Under the pieces are notes generated by a model. It ran no database searches and had not been told where the DNA came from. It saw nothing but the letters and a program-made list of their open reading frames with translations. Shown here one piece after another: positions 47,071 to 56,317 of a DNA stretch of 64,000 nucleotides. Each line of letters begins with the position of its first letter. Positions within the stretch are counted from its first letter, which is position 1. Source of the stretch: Dactylosporangium sp. AC04546 (lineage in GTDB: Bacteria; Actinomycetota; Actinomycetes; Mycobacteriales; Micromonosporaceae); the NCBI RefSeq assembly GCF_022095675.1, contig NZ_JAHYSG010000035.1, positions 1 through 64,000 of the forward strand, read 5' to 3'. A program made the translations under genes and the position numbers.

Positions 47071-49152
47071 TCAGCCATCGACGCGAGCAAGATCCTCTAC
47101 GGTTGCGCCGCTGACCAGAGCCAGGACGTCGTCGCCGTAGAGGCCCAGCTTGCGCGGGCCGATGCCGGCGATGACGGCCAGTTCCTCGCGCCGTCCGGGG
47201 CGCCGCTCGGCGATCGCCGCGAGGGTGACGTCGGTGAAGATCACAAACGGTGGAACGCGCTGGACCTGAGCCAGCCGCGCCCGCCAGTCGACGAGCCGGC
47301 CGAGCAGCTCCTCGTCGAGGTCGGACGGGCAGGACGCGCAGCGGCCGAGCTTGCGGTCGACGCCGTTGATGAGGCCGGTGCCACAGATTCGGCAGGACAC
47401 CGCCATCACCCGCTTGACCCGGCCGGCCACGGCGCCCTTCGGCGCGGGTGCGGTGCGGGTGGGCTCGGCCGACGGGAGGAACCGGCTGGCCCGGCGCGGA
47501 CGGCCGCCCGGGCTGCGGGCCGAGGCATACGACAGCCAGAGCGTGTGCCGGGCGCGGGTGATCCCGACATACAGCAGGCGCCGCTCCTCCTCGACGGCGT
47601 CGGCCGAGCGCGCGTGGATCACCGGCAGCGTGCCCTCGGTCAGCCCGACGAGGAACACCGCGTCCCACTCCAGGCCCTTGGCCGAGTGCAGGGACGAGAG
47701 CGTGACCCCGTCGACGGTCGGCACGTGCTGGAGCGCCGCGCGCCGCGACAGCTCGTCGTTGAACTCCTCCAGGCTGCGATCCGGCATGCCCTCGGCGAGC
47801 GCCACGAGCGCGGCAACGGCCTCCCAGCGCTCCCGCAGCGCGCCGCCGGCCGGCGCCTCGCCGGGCCGCCACCCCATGCCCTCCAGGGCCTGCACGACGA
47901 CCTCCGGCAGCGTCTCCCCCACCGGGGGCGTCCGGGTCGCGGCGCGGAGCACGATCATCGCCTGGCGGACCTCGGCCCGCTCGAAGAAGCGGTCGGCGCC
48001 GTGCACCACATAGGGCACGCCCGCCTCGGCGAGGGCCTCCTGGTACACCTCGGACTGCGCGTTGATGCGGAACAGCACCGCGATCTCGCGCGCCGGCGTG
48101 CCGCCCGCGATCAGCTCGGCGCAGCGCGCCGCGACCGCCGCGGCCTCCTCCGGCTCGTCGGCGAAGATCCGCGTGGTCGGCTCGGGGCCGGCTGGCCGCT
48201 GGCCGACCAGCTCCAGCCGCAGCCGGGCCAGGTCGCCGCGGGCCCGGGAGATGACCGAGTTGGCCAGGCCGACGACCTGCGGGGTCGAGCGGTAGTCGCG
48301 GATCAGCCGGACGACCCGCGCGTCGGGGTGGCGGCGCTTGAAGCCCACCAGGTAGGTCGCGCTGGCGCCGGTGAACGAGTAGATCGTCTGGCTCGCGTCG
48401 CCGACCACGGTCAGGTCCTCGCGGCCGCCCAGCCAGGCGTCGAGCAGCCGCTGCTGCATCGGGTTGACGTCCTGATACTCGTCGACGACGAAGTGCCGAT
48501 ACTGCGAGCGGATCTGCTCGGCGACGTCGGCGTGCTCCTCCAGCGCCCAGATGGCGGCCCGGATCATGTCCTCGAAGTCGATGACGCCCTGGGCCCGCTT
48601 GATCCGCTCGTAGTGCGCGTAGACCTGGCCGACCCGGCCGACCTCGAACGGTGGCTCGCGCATCGCCTTGCCGGCCGCGGCCCCATAGTCGTCGGGCTCG
48701 ATCAGCGACGCCTTGGCCCACTCGATCTCGCTGGCGAGGTCGCGCGCGCCGGTGCCGTCGATCTTCAGGCCGGCCCGGGTGGCGGCCAGCCCGACCAGCC
48801 GGGCCTTGCTCTCCAGCAGCTCGGGCATCTCGCGGCCGTCGAAGAGCCGCTGGGCGAAGTAGCGCACCTGGCGCAGCGCCGCGGAGTGGAACGTGCGCGC
48901 CTGGACCCCGTCGGCGCCGAGCTGGCCGAGCCGGGCCCGCATCTCGGCGGCGGCCCGGGCGGTGAACGTGACGGCGAGGACGTGCTGGGCCCGGACCTCC
49001 CCGGCCCGGACGCGGTGCGCGACGCGGTGGGTGATCGCCCGGGTCTTGCCGGTGCCGGCGCCGGCCAGGATGCACAGCGGACCGGCGGGCGCGGTCACCG
49101 CCGCCGCCTGCTCCGGATCCAGTCCCGTCAAGATGTCTGAGGAATCCACCAC
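47071..49152 (-). CDS. uvrD2: ATP-dependent DNA helicase UvrD2
   Basis: A 693-residue superfamily 1A 3'-5' helicase. Walker A GAGTGKT is at 31-37, the Q-motif Gln15 (LDPEQAAAV) before it, motif II VVDEYQDVN in the middle, motif V LHSAKGLEWD and motif VI YVGITRARHTLWLSY. The C-terminus has the tetracysteine of UvrD2 (CRICGTGLING...CASCP, about 583-606) and then an HRDC domain (about 620-690). In mycobacteria UvrD2 is essential for growth and acts in repair. GTG 49152 is the start. It is divergent from the mycoredoxin gene and its product precedes the whiB7 leader on the same strand. Corresponds to Rv3198c. Confidence 0.96.
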   Translation of the reverse strand: MVDSSDILTGLDPEQAAAVTAPAGPLCILAGAGTGKTRAITHRVAHRVRAGEVRAQHVLAVTFTARAAAEMRARLGQLGADGVQARTFHSAALRQVRYFAQRLFDGREMPELLESKARLVGLAATRAGLKIDGTGARDLASEIEWAKASLIEPDDYGAAAGKAMREPPFEVGRVGQVYAHYERIKRAQGVIDFEDMIRAAIWALEEHADVAEQIRSQYRHFVVDEYQDVNPMQQRLLDAWLGGREDLTVVGDASQTIYSFTGASATYLVGFKRRHPDARVVRLIRDYRSTPQVVGLANSVISRARGDLARLRLELVGQRPAGPEPTTRIFADEPEEAAAVAARCAELIAGGTPAREIAVLFRINAQSEVYQEALAEAGVPYVVHGADRFFERAEVRQAMIVLRAATRTPPVGETLPEVVVQALEGMGWRPGEAPAGGALRERWEAVAALVALAEGMPDRSLEEFNDELSRRAALQHVPTVDGVTLSSLHSAKGLEWDAVFLVGLTEGTLPVIHARSADAVEEERRLLYVGITRARHTLWLSYASARSPGGRPRRASRFLPSAEPTRTAPAPKGAVAGRVKRVMAVSCRICGTGLINGVDRKLGRCASCPSDLDEELLGRLVDWRARLAQVQRVPPFVIFTDVTLAAIAERRPGRREELAVIAGIGPRKLGLYGDDVLALVSGATVEDLARVDG

Positions 49153-49233
49153 AACTAGGCATCATCTCAGCCGGGTATGACGTTATGGCGAGCGCTACAT
49201 CGTGCCTCGATCCGCCGGGAGGGAACACACCTC

Positions 49234-49479
49234 ATGATCACCATGTACTCGACGAGCTGGTGCGGCTACTGCCACCGCCTCAAGTCGCAGCTGGACCGCG
49301 AAGGGATCCAGTACCAGGTCGTCGACATCGAGCGCGACCCGGCGGCGGCGACGTACGTCGAGAGCGTCAACGGCGGCAACCAGACCGTCCCGACCGTGAA
49401 GTTCGACGACGGCACCGCCCTGACCAACCCGACGATCAAGCAGGTGAAGTCCAAGCTGGAGAGCGCGCTCAGTAGCTGA
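49234..49479 (+). CDS. mrx1: Mycoredoxin (glutaredoxin-like)
   Basis: An 81-residue glutaredoxin-fold protein with the active site WCGYC (Cys10 and Cys13), cis-Pro in TVPTVKF and a GG-like NGGNQ turn. Mycoredoxin reduces mycothiol mixed disulfides using the mycothiol system instead of glutathione. I start at ATG 49234 because GGGAGGG at 49217-49223 lies 10 nt upstream. It is divergent from uvrD2, as is Rv3198A in M. tuberculosis. Confidence 0.93.
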   Translation: MITMYSTSWCGYCHRLKSQLDREGIQYQVVDIERDPAAATYVESVNGGNQTVPTVKFDDGTALTNPTIKQVKSKLESALSS

Positions 49480-49544
49480 CCCTTCACGAAGCGGCGTCAA
49501 GTCGCTACCGTGTGACTCCAGGGAAACCTGGGGAGGCCGCCACC

Positions 49545-50156
49545 ATGCGGGTAGCGCGCGACTTCGCCGTCCGCGGCCCGGTGCCGTATCACGCGCCCGA
49601 ACGGCCGCGCGTCGCGGATCCGGACCGCCGTCGGCAGATCGCCGACTATCTCGCTGGTGGCGCCACGATCGGCCACGGCTCAGGCCCCGCGGTGCTGCAC
49701 ACCGACGGGGTCTGGCTGTGGCCGGAGCGCTTCGTCGAGGAGATCCTCGAGCACGGCCTCGCGCCGGAGCCCGACCTCGTCGACCAGATGCGGGTCCGCG
49801 CCTTCCGGGCGCCCACCCCGGCGCAGGACGAGCGCCTGGCCACGGAGGCCCTGGCCGCCTGGCGGTCGGGCCCGCCCACGCCGCCGCGCCTGCTGATCAC
49901 GTACTTCGTGCGCGTCGACGAGGACTCCTCCCCCGACGCCCCGGTGTCGCTGCTGCGCCGGACGGTCACGCCGGACGGGCGCATGGCCGAGGAAGCCCTG
50001 TGGCGGGACATGGCCTGGCACGCGACCTACGCCCTGTCCAGCCCGAAGATCGACTACGACATCCGCGAGGCGAGCCCGGCGCAGGCCGCCCGCGTGCTCG
50101 ACACCTGGTGCGCCAAGTGGCACGCGGAGCAGGTCAGGCGCCGAGCCACGACGTGA
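49545..50156 (+). CDS. Actinobacterial protein of unknown function
   Basis: A 203-residue protein without a recognised domain. It starts at ATG 49545, with GGGGAGG 8 nt before it; the in-frame codon at 49512 would add 11 residues. The sequence is soluble, with a Trp-rich stretch (VLHTDGVWLWPERFVEEILEH, about 50-71) and a C-terminal TWCAKWHAEQ. It overlaps the convergent nudC gene by 23 bp (50134-50156). No function is suggested. Confidence 0.75.
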   Translation: MRVARDFAVRGPVPYHAPERPRVADPDRRRQIADYLAGGATIGHGSGPAVLHTDGVWLWPERFVEEILEHGLAPEPDLVDQMRVRAFRAPTPAQDERLATEALAAWRSGPPTPPRLLITYFVRVDEDSSPDAPVSLLRRTVTPDGRMAEEALWRDMAWHATYALSSPKIDYDIREASPAQAARVLDTWCAKWHAEQVRRRATT

Positions 50157-51039
50157 TGAGGTAGTGCGCGATCGACGCCGGGAACGGCAGCCCGAAGTCG
50201 TGCGACGACCCGTCGAGCACCGCGGCGATCTCGCGCCGGGAGAACCAGCGGGCCTCCAGGATCTCGTCCTGGTCGACGTGGATCTCCGCGCCGACCGGGG
50301 CCGTCGCGTGGAAGCCCAGCATCAGCGAGCCCGGGAAGGGCCAGGGCTGGCTGGACGAGTAGCGCACCTCGGTGACCCGCACGCCGACCTCTTCGAGCAC
50401 CTCGCGGGCGACCGCCATCTCGGCCGACTCGCCCGGCTCGACGAACCCGGCGAGCGTCGAGTACCGCCGGATGGTGCCGACGTTCGCCCACTGCGCGTTG
50501 CTGCCGAGCAGGCAGCGCCCGTCGGGCCCGGCCACGCCGTCGTGCACGAGCATGATCACGGCGGGGTCGGTGCGCGGCCAGAGCGTCTCGGCGCCGTCCT
50601 CGGTCTGCCGCACCCAGCCGCCCTGTGCCGGCACCGTCAGCTTGCCGCTGAGCGGGCTGTAGGGGTGCCGGGAGTGCCAGTTGGCCAGCGCCACGCCGGT
50701 GATGAACAGCCCGGCGGGCAGATCGGCCAGCGAGTGGCCGACCTGCCGCAGGTTGACCCGCCGTGTGCCGGCCGGGGCCGTCACGTCGGCGGCCACGGCG
50801 AAGTACACCGTGCCGTCCGGCTCCTCGCCCAGGAAGAACCGCTCGCCCGGCGGCGCCTCGTCGGGGCCGACGAGGACGAGCTCCGGCGGGTCGTCGCCGC
50901 GGACGAGCACGTGCCCGTCGTCGACGACCACCACGCGGGCGCGCAGCCACGCCTTGGCGAGCCACTCCTCGTCGAGGCGCCGGTGCGCCGCCCGGTCCAG
51001 CGTGCCGCGCGCGAGGGGCGGCCCTTCCGGCGAGCTCAT
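50134..51039 (-). CDS. nudC: NADH pyrophosphatase NudC (zinc-site lost)
   Basis: A 301-residue NudC-type Nudix hydrolase, which cleaves NADH or NAD-capped RNA to NMN plus AMP. The Nudix box GFVEPGESAEMAVAREVLEEVGV spans 198-220 and the NudC-specific SQPWPFPGS is at 230-238. In most NudC proteins four Cys hold a zinc before the Nudix box. Here that stretch reads WHSRHPYSPLSGK with no Cys, so the zinc ribbon is lost. The start is ATG 51039; the longer frame to 51066 adds nine residues. Corresponds to Rv3199c. Confidence 0.9.
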   Translation of the reverse strand: MSSPEGPPLARGTLDRAAHRRLDEEWLAKAWLRARVVVVDDGHVLVRGDDPPELVLVGPDEAPPGERFFLGEEPDGTVYFAVAADVTAPAGTRRVNLRQVGHSLADLPAGLFITGVALANWHSRHPYSPLSGKLTVPAQGGWVRQTEDGAETLWPRTDPAVIMLVHDGVAGPDGRCLLGSNAQWANVGTIRRYSTLAGFVEPGESAEMAVAREVLEEVGVRVTEVRYSSSQPWPFPGSLMLGFHATAPVGAEIHVDQDEILEARWFSRREIAAVLDGSSHDFGLPFPASIAHYLITSWLGA

Positions 51040-51121
51040 GCGACCTCCGCTCCGCTCCGGCCGCACGAGTCTGAAGCCGAGCCCATGATGAGCGGCCTCC
51101 TCCGCTTCGCTCCGGAACCGC

Positions 51122-52456
51122 TCATCCCCGGATCACGGCCGTGAGCGCGCTGAGCGGCTTCTCGATCTGCTCCGCGTCGCCGAGGACCACGGCGGCGGCC
51201 TTCGCCGGCGCGAGGTACTCCGCGGCGGCCGCGGCCACGTCTTCCCGGGTCGCCTTGGCCAGCCGTGCCGCGTGCTCGGCGAGGTAGTCGAGCCGCAGCC
51301 CGAAGCCCGCATAGGTGGAGACCAGCCCGGCCAGGCCGGCCTGGGTCGACATGCCGAGCTGGAGGGTGCCCAGCGCATACTGCCGGGCCTGCTCCAGCTC
51401 GTCCTCCTTGGGCGGGAGGCTGGCCAGCCGGCCCAGCTCGTAGAGCGTCTCGAGCAGCGCCGGCCCGGTCACCTCGGTCGCCACCTCGGCCGCGACCACC
51501 AGAGCCGAACCGGCGACGGCGTGCTCCACGAGCGAGTGAGGGCCATAGGTGTACCCCTTGTCCTCGCGGATGTTCTCGACCCAACGCGAGGAGAAGTAGC
51601 CGCCGAAGACGAGGTTGGCGAGCTGGAGCGCCGCGTGGTCCGGGTGCTGCCGGGTGACCGCCGGCAGCGCGATGCGCAGCGACGACTGCACCGAGCCGGG
51701 CCGGTCGACCAGGGTCAGCGGCCCGGGCGCGAGGGCCGGGACCGTCGGCAGCTCGATCCCGACGCCGTTGCCGTCCCACTTGGCGAGCATCTTCTCGGCG
51801 GCGGCGATCGCCTTCTCCGGCGCGATGTCGCCCACGATGACGAGCGTGGCGCCGGCCGGGTGGGCCCGCTCGCCGTGCAGCGTGCGCAGGCCGGCCGGGG
51901 TGACCGCCTCCACCTGCTCCGGCGTCGGGGTCTGGACGGCGTAGGGGTGCTTGCCGTACATCCGCTTCAGCAGGGCCACCCGCGCGAGGTGGCTCGGCTG
52001 GCTCTGCGCCACCCGGATGCGGTCGACGAGCCGCGCCCGCTCGGTGGCGACCTCGTCGGTCGGGTAGCTGGCGTCGGTGAGCACCTCGGCGAGGATGTCG
52101 AGCAGCCGCTCCAGGCCGCCGACGAGAGCGTTGCCCGAGATGAGCAGCCGGTCGGGGTCGGCGCCCGCGGACAGGCCGCCGCCGACCTTCTGCAGCTCGG
52201 CCGCGATGTCCACGGTCGACATCGTCGACGTGCCGGACAGCACCGTCTGGGTGAGCATGGCCGCCTTGGCCAGGTGCGCCTTGGCGAAGGGCACCCGCAG
52301 CCTGACCTCGACCAGCGGCACCGACGAGCGCCGCAGCGCGATCACGGTCAGCCCGTTGGACAGCGTCTGCTCGACGATCTTGGGCAGCTTCAGCGGGCGG
52401 TTGGGCCCGAGCACCGGCAGGGTCCGCTGGGGAAGGGGGGTTTCGACAGTGGTCAC
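51122..52456 (-). CDS. M16 peptidase, non-catalytic partner
   Basis: A 444-residue M16-family protein. It has the two-domain fold (C-terminal RWVENIREDKGYTYGPHS motif, with the Arg-Tyr pair that holds substrate ends) but no HxxEH zinc motif in the N-terminal domain (that region reads FAKAHLAKAAMLTQTV). Non-catalytic M16 partners are known to pair with active ones, as with mitochondrial processing peptidase. It overlaps the active partner gene by 4 bp (GTGA), so the two probably form a heterodimer. Start GTG 52456. Confidence 0.88.
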   Translation of the reverse strand: MTTVETPLPQRTLPVLGPNRPLKLPKIVEQTLSNGLTVIALRRSSVPLVEVRLRVPFAKAHLAKAAMLTQTVLSGTSTMSTVDIAAELQKVGGGLSAGADPDRLLISGNALVGGLERLLDILAEVLTDASYPTDEVATERARLVDRIRVAQSQPSHLARVALLKRMYGKHPYAVQTPTPEQVEAVTPAGLRTLHGERAHPAGATLVIVGDIAPEKAIAAAEKMLAKWDGNGVGIELPTVPALAPGPLTLVDRPGSVQSSLRIALPAVTRQHPDHAALQLANLVFGGYFSSRWVENIREDKGYTYGPHSLVEHAVAGSALVVAAEVATEVTGPALLETLYELGRLASLPPKEDELEQARQYALGTLQLGMSTQAGLAGLVSTYAGFGLRLDYLAEHAARLAKATREDVAAAAAEYLAPAKAAAVVLGDAEQIEKPLSALTAVIRG

Positions 52457-53769
52457 TTGGCTCCTCCGGCGATGACCTCGACCGCGGCGCGGCGGGACGG
52501 GACCAGCTGCGCGGCCGCGGCGACGATCTCGTCCTCGGTGACCTCGCCGATCAGCGTGTGCAGCTGGTTGAGCAGCTCCGGCTCGCCCCGCTGCTGCTCC
52601 AGGACGGCCATCTGCAGCGCCCGGCCGAGCACCGCGTCGGTGTCGCGCAGCAGGTGGGTGGCCATGCGGGCCTGCGTGCGGCTCAGCTCCTCGGCCGCGA
52701 GCCCGTCGGTGGCGATGCGGGCGCACTCCTCCTCGACCGTGCGCAGCACCTTGTCGATGTCGCCGCCCGGAGGGAGGTGCGCCTGGAGGATGAGGGCGGT
52801 GGGGTCGCGCACCGCGAACGGCTCGCCCATGAAGCCGACGTAGCCGCCGACGCTCGTCACCGACCGGTCGCGCAGGACCAGCCGCTCGACCAGCCGTGAG
52901 GCGTCGCCGTCGGTGAGCACCTCGGCCAGTACCACATATGGCAGATAGCCGCGGAGATCATTGATCGGATCCGGCACCCGCCAGGCCGCGGCGACGGCCG
53001 GCAGCGGCGCCAGCCGGTCCTCGTAGGACGAGCGCCGCTCCGCGGTGAGGTCGGGCTCGGCGAAGTCGGGCCGCACCGGGGCGGGCCGGGCCGGCACGTC
53101 GCCGAAGTGCCGCTCGATCAGCGCCGTCGCCGTCGCCACGTCGAAGTCGCCGGAGACCGCCAGCACGGCGTTGCCGCAGGCGTAGTAGCGGTCGAAGAAG
53201 TCGGCGGCGTCGGCGACGGTCGCCGACTCCAGGTCGTCGAACGAGCCGTAGCCGTCGTGCGCGTTGGGGAACGTGTCGAACATGACCGGGGGCAGGCGCA
53301 GCCAGGGGAACCCGCCATACGGCCGGTTGAGCACGTTGACCCGGATCTCCTCCTTGACCACGTCGACCTGGTTGCGCAGGTTCTCCTCGGTCAGCCGCGG
53401 CGCGCGCATGCGGTCGGCCTCCAGGAAGAGGGCCCGCTCCAGCGCGTTCGACGGCAGCGTCTCGAAGTAGTCCGTGTAGTCGAAGTGGGTCGATCCGTTG
53501 AACGTGCCGCCGGAGCCCTGCACGTAGCGGAAGTGGGCCAGCTTCTCCAGGCTCTCCGAGCCCTGGAACATCAGGTGCTCGAACAGGTGGGCGAAGCCGG
53601 TCCGGCCTTGTGGCTCGGATCTGATGCCGACGTCGTACACCACCGCCACGCCGACGACCGGCGCGGCGCGATCAGGGGTCAGCACCACCCGCAGGCCATT
53701 GGGCAGGGTGAGGCGCTCGACGGGATACTTGGAGGCCGGAATTCGCACGGCGGGACTACGACGAGGCAC
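52453..53769 (-). CDS. M16 zinc metallopeptidase, catalytic subunit
   Basis: A 438-residue M16 peptidase. The inverted zinc motif HxxEH is HLFEH (His61, Glu64 and His65), followed by FNGSTHFDYTDYFETLP and a Glu further on (about 136). It has the normal four-lobed family length. It probably digests or processes peptides in complex with the downstream non-catalytic partner. GTG 53769 overlaps the end of the mycosin-like gene by 14 bp. Cell location is unclear as there is no signal peptide. Confidence 0.92.
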   Translation of the reverse strand: MPRRSPAVRIPASKYPVERLTLPNGLRVVLTPDRAAPVVGVAVVYDVGIRSEPQGRTGFAHLFEHLMFQGSESLEKLAHFRYVQGSGGTFNGSTHFDYTDYFETLPSNALERALFLEADRMRAPRLTEENLRNQVDVVKEEIRVNVLNRPYGGFPWLRLPPVMFDTFPNAHDGYGSFDDLESATVADAADFFDRYYACGNAVLAVSGDFDVATATALIERHFGDVPARPAPVRPDFAEPDLTAERRSSYEDRLAPLPAVAAAWRVPDPINDLRGYLPYVVLAEVLTDGDASRLVERLVLRDRSVTSVGGYVGFMGEPFAVRDPTALILQAHLPPGGDIDKVLRTVEEECARIATDGLAAEELSRTQARMATHLLRDTDAVLGRALQMAVLEQQRGEPELLNQLHTLIGEVTEDEIVAAAAQLVPSRRAAVEVIAGGAK

Positions 53770-54952
53770 GCTCCGAATCTATCCCGTCCGTCGAGGAAAC
53801 CCGGATTTGACGTTCGGCCCGCACCGCATTCCCCACCAGAACGCCGAGCACCGCGATCAGCGGCAGGCCCAGCAGCCACCCGTAGGGCTCCCGCGAGCGG
53901 GGCGGCCGGGGCTCGGCCGGCGCGGGCTGCGCGATCGCGCTCGCCCCGGCGCTCGGCTGTCCGCTCGGCCGCGCGCTCGCGCTCGGTGCCGGCACCGGCA
54001 GGCTCTTGGTCAGGGCGGGCACGAGGTCGAGGCGGCCCTGCCCGTAGTCCCGGTCCAGGCCCTTCTCGCCCGCGTCCGCCGCGGTCAGCGTCATCCGGCG
54101 GACGATGTCGGGGGCCTTGAGCGCCGGGTACGCCGAGCGGAGCAGCGCGACCGCCCCGGCGAGCAGGCCGGGCGAGGCGTTGCCGTCGTCGACGCGGTAG
54201 CCGCCGCCGCTGTTGGTGGTCATGATCTGGTCGCCGGGCACGCCGAAGCCCAGGCGCCGTCCGCTGGTGGACTGCACCCGGACGTCACCCGCACGAGTCA
54301 GCGGTACCGCGGCCAGCACGCCGTCGTAGCCGGCCGGGAACGGCTCGAACTCCTGGCCGGGCTGGTTGCCGTCGGCGGCGATCACGATCGCGTCGCTCTC
54401 CTGGGCGTCGCGCACGGCCCGCATGAGCCGCTCGCTGCCCTCCACCGAGTAGCCCACAACGATGATCTTGATGCCGCGGCTGACCGCGAGGTCGATGCCG
54501 TCGGCCAGCTGGTCGGGCGTCACCGCGCCCGTCGGGTCGGGACTCGCCGGCGAGCCGATCACCACCGGCAGAATCCGCGCGCCCGGGGCGATCCCGATGA
54601 CGCCGGCGCCGTGCTCGTCGCCGGTCCGCTCGTCCTTGTGGCCCTGACCGGCGACCAGGCCGGCGAGCGCGGTGCCGTGGCCGCTCTGGTCGACGCCGGT
54701 CGCGCCCGGGCTCTCGGTGACGAACACGGGGTCGAGGATCGCCCCGGTCAGGTCGGGGTGGTTGCGGTCGACGCCCGTGTCGACGATGGCGACGGTGGTC
54801 CCGTCGCCGCGGCTCTTCTGGTTGGCCTCGGCCACCTTGAGGTACCGCAGATGCCACTGATCATCACGAATGACGTCAGCGTGCGCGGAACCGGCGGCGC
54901 CGAGCGCGACACCGATCCCCATGGCCACCGCTAAGGCCACCGGCTGCTTCAT
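53756..54952 (-). CDS. Mycosin-like S8 protein with missing catalytic Ser
   Basis: A 398-residue secreted subtilisin-fold protein with a signal peptide (about 1-25), a C-terminal transmembrane helix (about 354-376) and a Pro/Ala-rich linker, the layout of mycosins (MycP) that clip proteins at the outer membrane face. Asp58 in IVDTGVDRNHPDL and His92 in SGHGTALAG are present. The position of the nucleophile, expected GTSxAAP, reads DDGNASPGLLAG (about 255-266), putting Asn258 at the expected Ser. The oxyanion-hole Asn also appears absent (IIVVGYSVEGSE). It may be a pseudoprotease. No ESX genes are near. Confidence 0.85.
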   Translation of the reverse strand: MKQPVALAVAMGIGVALGAAGSAHADVIRDDQWHLRYLKVAEANQKSRGDGTTVAIVDTGVDRNHPDLTGAILDPVFVTESPGATGVDQSGHGTALAGLVAGQGHKDERTGDEHGAGVIGIAPGARILPVVIGSPASPDPTGAVTPDQLADGIDLAVSRGIKIIVVGYSVEGSERLMRAVRDAQESDAIVIAADGNQPGQEFEPFPAGYDGVLAAVPLTRAGDVRVQSTSGRRLGFGVPGDQIMTTNSGGGYRVDDGNASPGLLAGAVALLRSAYPALKAPDIVRRMTLTAADAGEKGLDRDYGQGRLDLVPALTKSLPVPAPSASARPSGQPSAGASAIAQPAPAEPRPPRSREPYGWLLGLPLIAVLGVLVGNAVRAERQIRVSSTDGIDSERASS

Positions 54953-54989
54953 GCGCGATAGCGTGCCGGATCGACGCAAGCAACGCCAC

Positions 54990-55961
54990 TTATAGAGGTC
55001 GGACGCTTTCCGTGACCTCATCGGTGATCGCGTCGAACTGACGGTGCGTGTCGGGGATGGACACGTAGAGGATCGCGGCCTCGACCTTGCCGACGTCGAT
55101 CAGCGCGATCGAGACCAGCTCGCTGCGGGCCTTGAGCCCCGGCTGGGAGAAGTGCAGCCGGAACTTGATCAGCCGGGCCGGCCGGCCGCCGAGCTCCAGG
55201 TCGCGGGCCGAGATGTCCTCGCGCTGGTTGTTTTCGGGGTAGAAGCTCACCCGCACGTCGGCGGCGATCTGGTCGCCGATGCACTTCAGGTCGAGCACCA
55301 GCCCGTCGTTGACCGCGGCGGGGACGTGCCCCGACAGGATCGTCGCGTGGTAGTCCGAGCCGTTGCCGTCATAGTTGGGCTCGGTGACGAAGTGCTGGCC
55401 CACCCGGTAGGTCACCTTGAGCTCGCCCCGGTCGACCCAGGCCGCGTCCCACGGCGACCAGGGATCCCCGTACTTCTTGTACGAAATGCCCGCCTCTTCG
55501 TCGGCGGTGCGCGGCCCGGCCGGCACGTCGGGCGCCCCCTGCGGGGGCCGCTCGGGCGGGATGCTGGGCGGCGGGCAGCGCCGGGCCAGCTCGGGCCGGG
55601 TGTCGCTGGGCCCCTTGGGCCGGTCGCCGAACAGCCCCCCGGGCGTCGTGGCGTTGTTGGTCATGACCGACGCGAGCACGATCACGAGCCCGATGACCAC
55701 GACCAGGATCGCGCCACCGCCGAGCCACTTCATGATCTTCTTGTTGCGCTTGATCGGGTCGTCGTCGTCATCCGGCCCGCCGACGATCACGTCGGGCGGC
55801 GGCCCGATCGGTGGCGCCCCCAGCCCGGACACCCGCCCGGACTGATAACCCGCCGCCGCGCGCGGCTGCTCGGCCGGCCGTTGAACGGTCGGCGGGCGGT
55901 CGGGCGGCTCGACCACCACCTGGGTGTCGGGCTCCGCCCACGGCGAACGGTGCTCGGTCAT
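54990..55961 (-). CDS. Membrane protein, single-pass, with exported domain
   Basis: A 323-residue protein. The N-terminal 100 residues are cytoplasmic and Pro-rich, ending in a basic-acidic patch (DDDDDPIKRNKKIMKW). One helix follows (about 95-118, WLGGGAILVVVIGLVIVLA), then about 205 exported residues with conserved ELKVTYRVGQHF, LDLKCIG and HRQFDAITDEVTESVR. No family is named. I use ATG 55961, although the ribosome site is weak; the longer frame to 56321 adds an Arg-rich stretch of no merit. It lies just upstream of the mycosin-like gene on the same strand (37 bp apart), so it may be a partner. Confidence 0.75.
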   Translation of the reverse strand: MTEHRSPWAEPDTQVVVEPPDRPPTVQRPAEQPRAAAGYQSGRVSGLGAPPIGPPPDVIVGGPDDDDDPIKRNKKIMKWLGGGAILVVVIGLVIVLASVMTNNATTPGGLFGDRPKGPSDTRPELARRCPPPSIPPERPPQGAPDVPAGPRTADEEAGISYKKYGDPWSPWDAAWVDRGELKVTYRVGQHFVTEPNYDGNGSDYHATILSGHVPAAVNDGLVLDLKCIGDQIAADVRVSFYPENNQREDISARDLELGGRPARLIKFRLHFSQPGLKARSELVSIALIDVGKVEAAILYVSIPDTHRQFDAITDEVTESVRPL

Positions 55962-56026
55962 CTCCACGCAAGTGTCGCAGCCCGACGCCCGGGTTGCCAA
56001 AGACGCCCCGCGGGTGGTGACGGCCC

Positions 56027-56191
56027 TTAGGGCTGCGGTTGGTGGGAGGGCGTGTGCAGCTGGGTGATCTGCGGATACCTGGGCTCGTCGGCGGCCGCGA
56101 CCGGCCCGATGACGATGAGCGCGACGGTCAGCACTCCCGCGGTCGCGACACCGACGACCAAGGCGACCTCTCGCATCTGCGATCCCTGCAT
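56027..56191 (-). CDS. Small membrane protein
   Basis: A 54-residue protein with a single helix (about 8-30, VALVVGVATAGVLTVALIV) followed by a short exported tail (DEPRYPQITQLHTPS). ATG 56191 has AGGGGGG 8 nt upstream; ATG 56176 is also possible. It is in the same direction as, and close to, the 55961 gene. No family known; it could be a small component of that unit. Confidence 0.55.
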   Translation of the reverse strand: MQGSQMREVALVVGVATAGVLTVALIVIGPVAAADEPRYPQITQLHTPSHQPQP

Positions 56192-56253
56192 CGTGCGGAC
56201 CCCCCTCGCATGCCCCCCTTGACAGCTTCGGCGACAATGCGGCCCCGGCGACA

Positions 56254-56273
56254 GCAAGGTGTCGGAACCTTGC
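56254..56273. promoter_or_regulatory. Inverted repeat between AdnB and small membrane protein genes
   Basis: GCAAGGT (56254-56260) and ACCTTGC (56267-56273) form a perfect 7-bp inverted repeat with a 6-bp spacer, in the 126-bp gap between the adnB end (56318) and the small membrane protein (start 56191). It may be an operator or a weak terminator; no T-run follows on the minus strand. Confidence 0.35.
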
Positions 56274-56317
56274 CAAAATCTTCAGACAATCGCCCCACAC
56301 GCTCGGGTCACGCGGCT

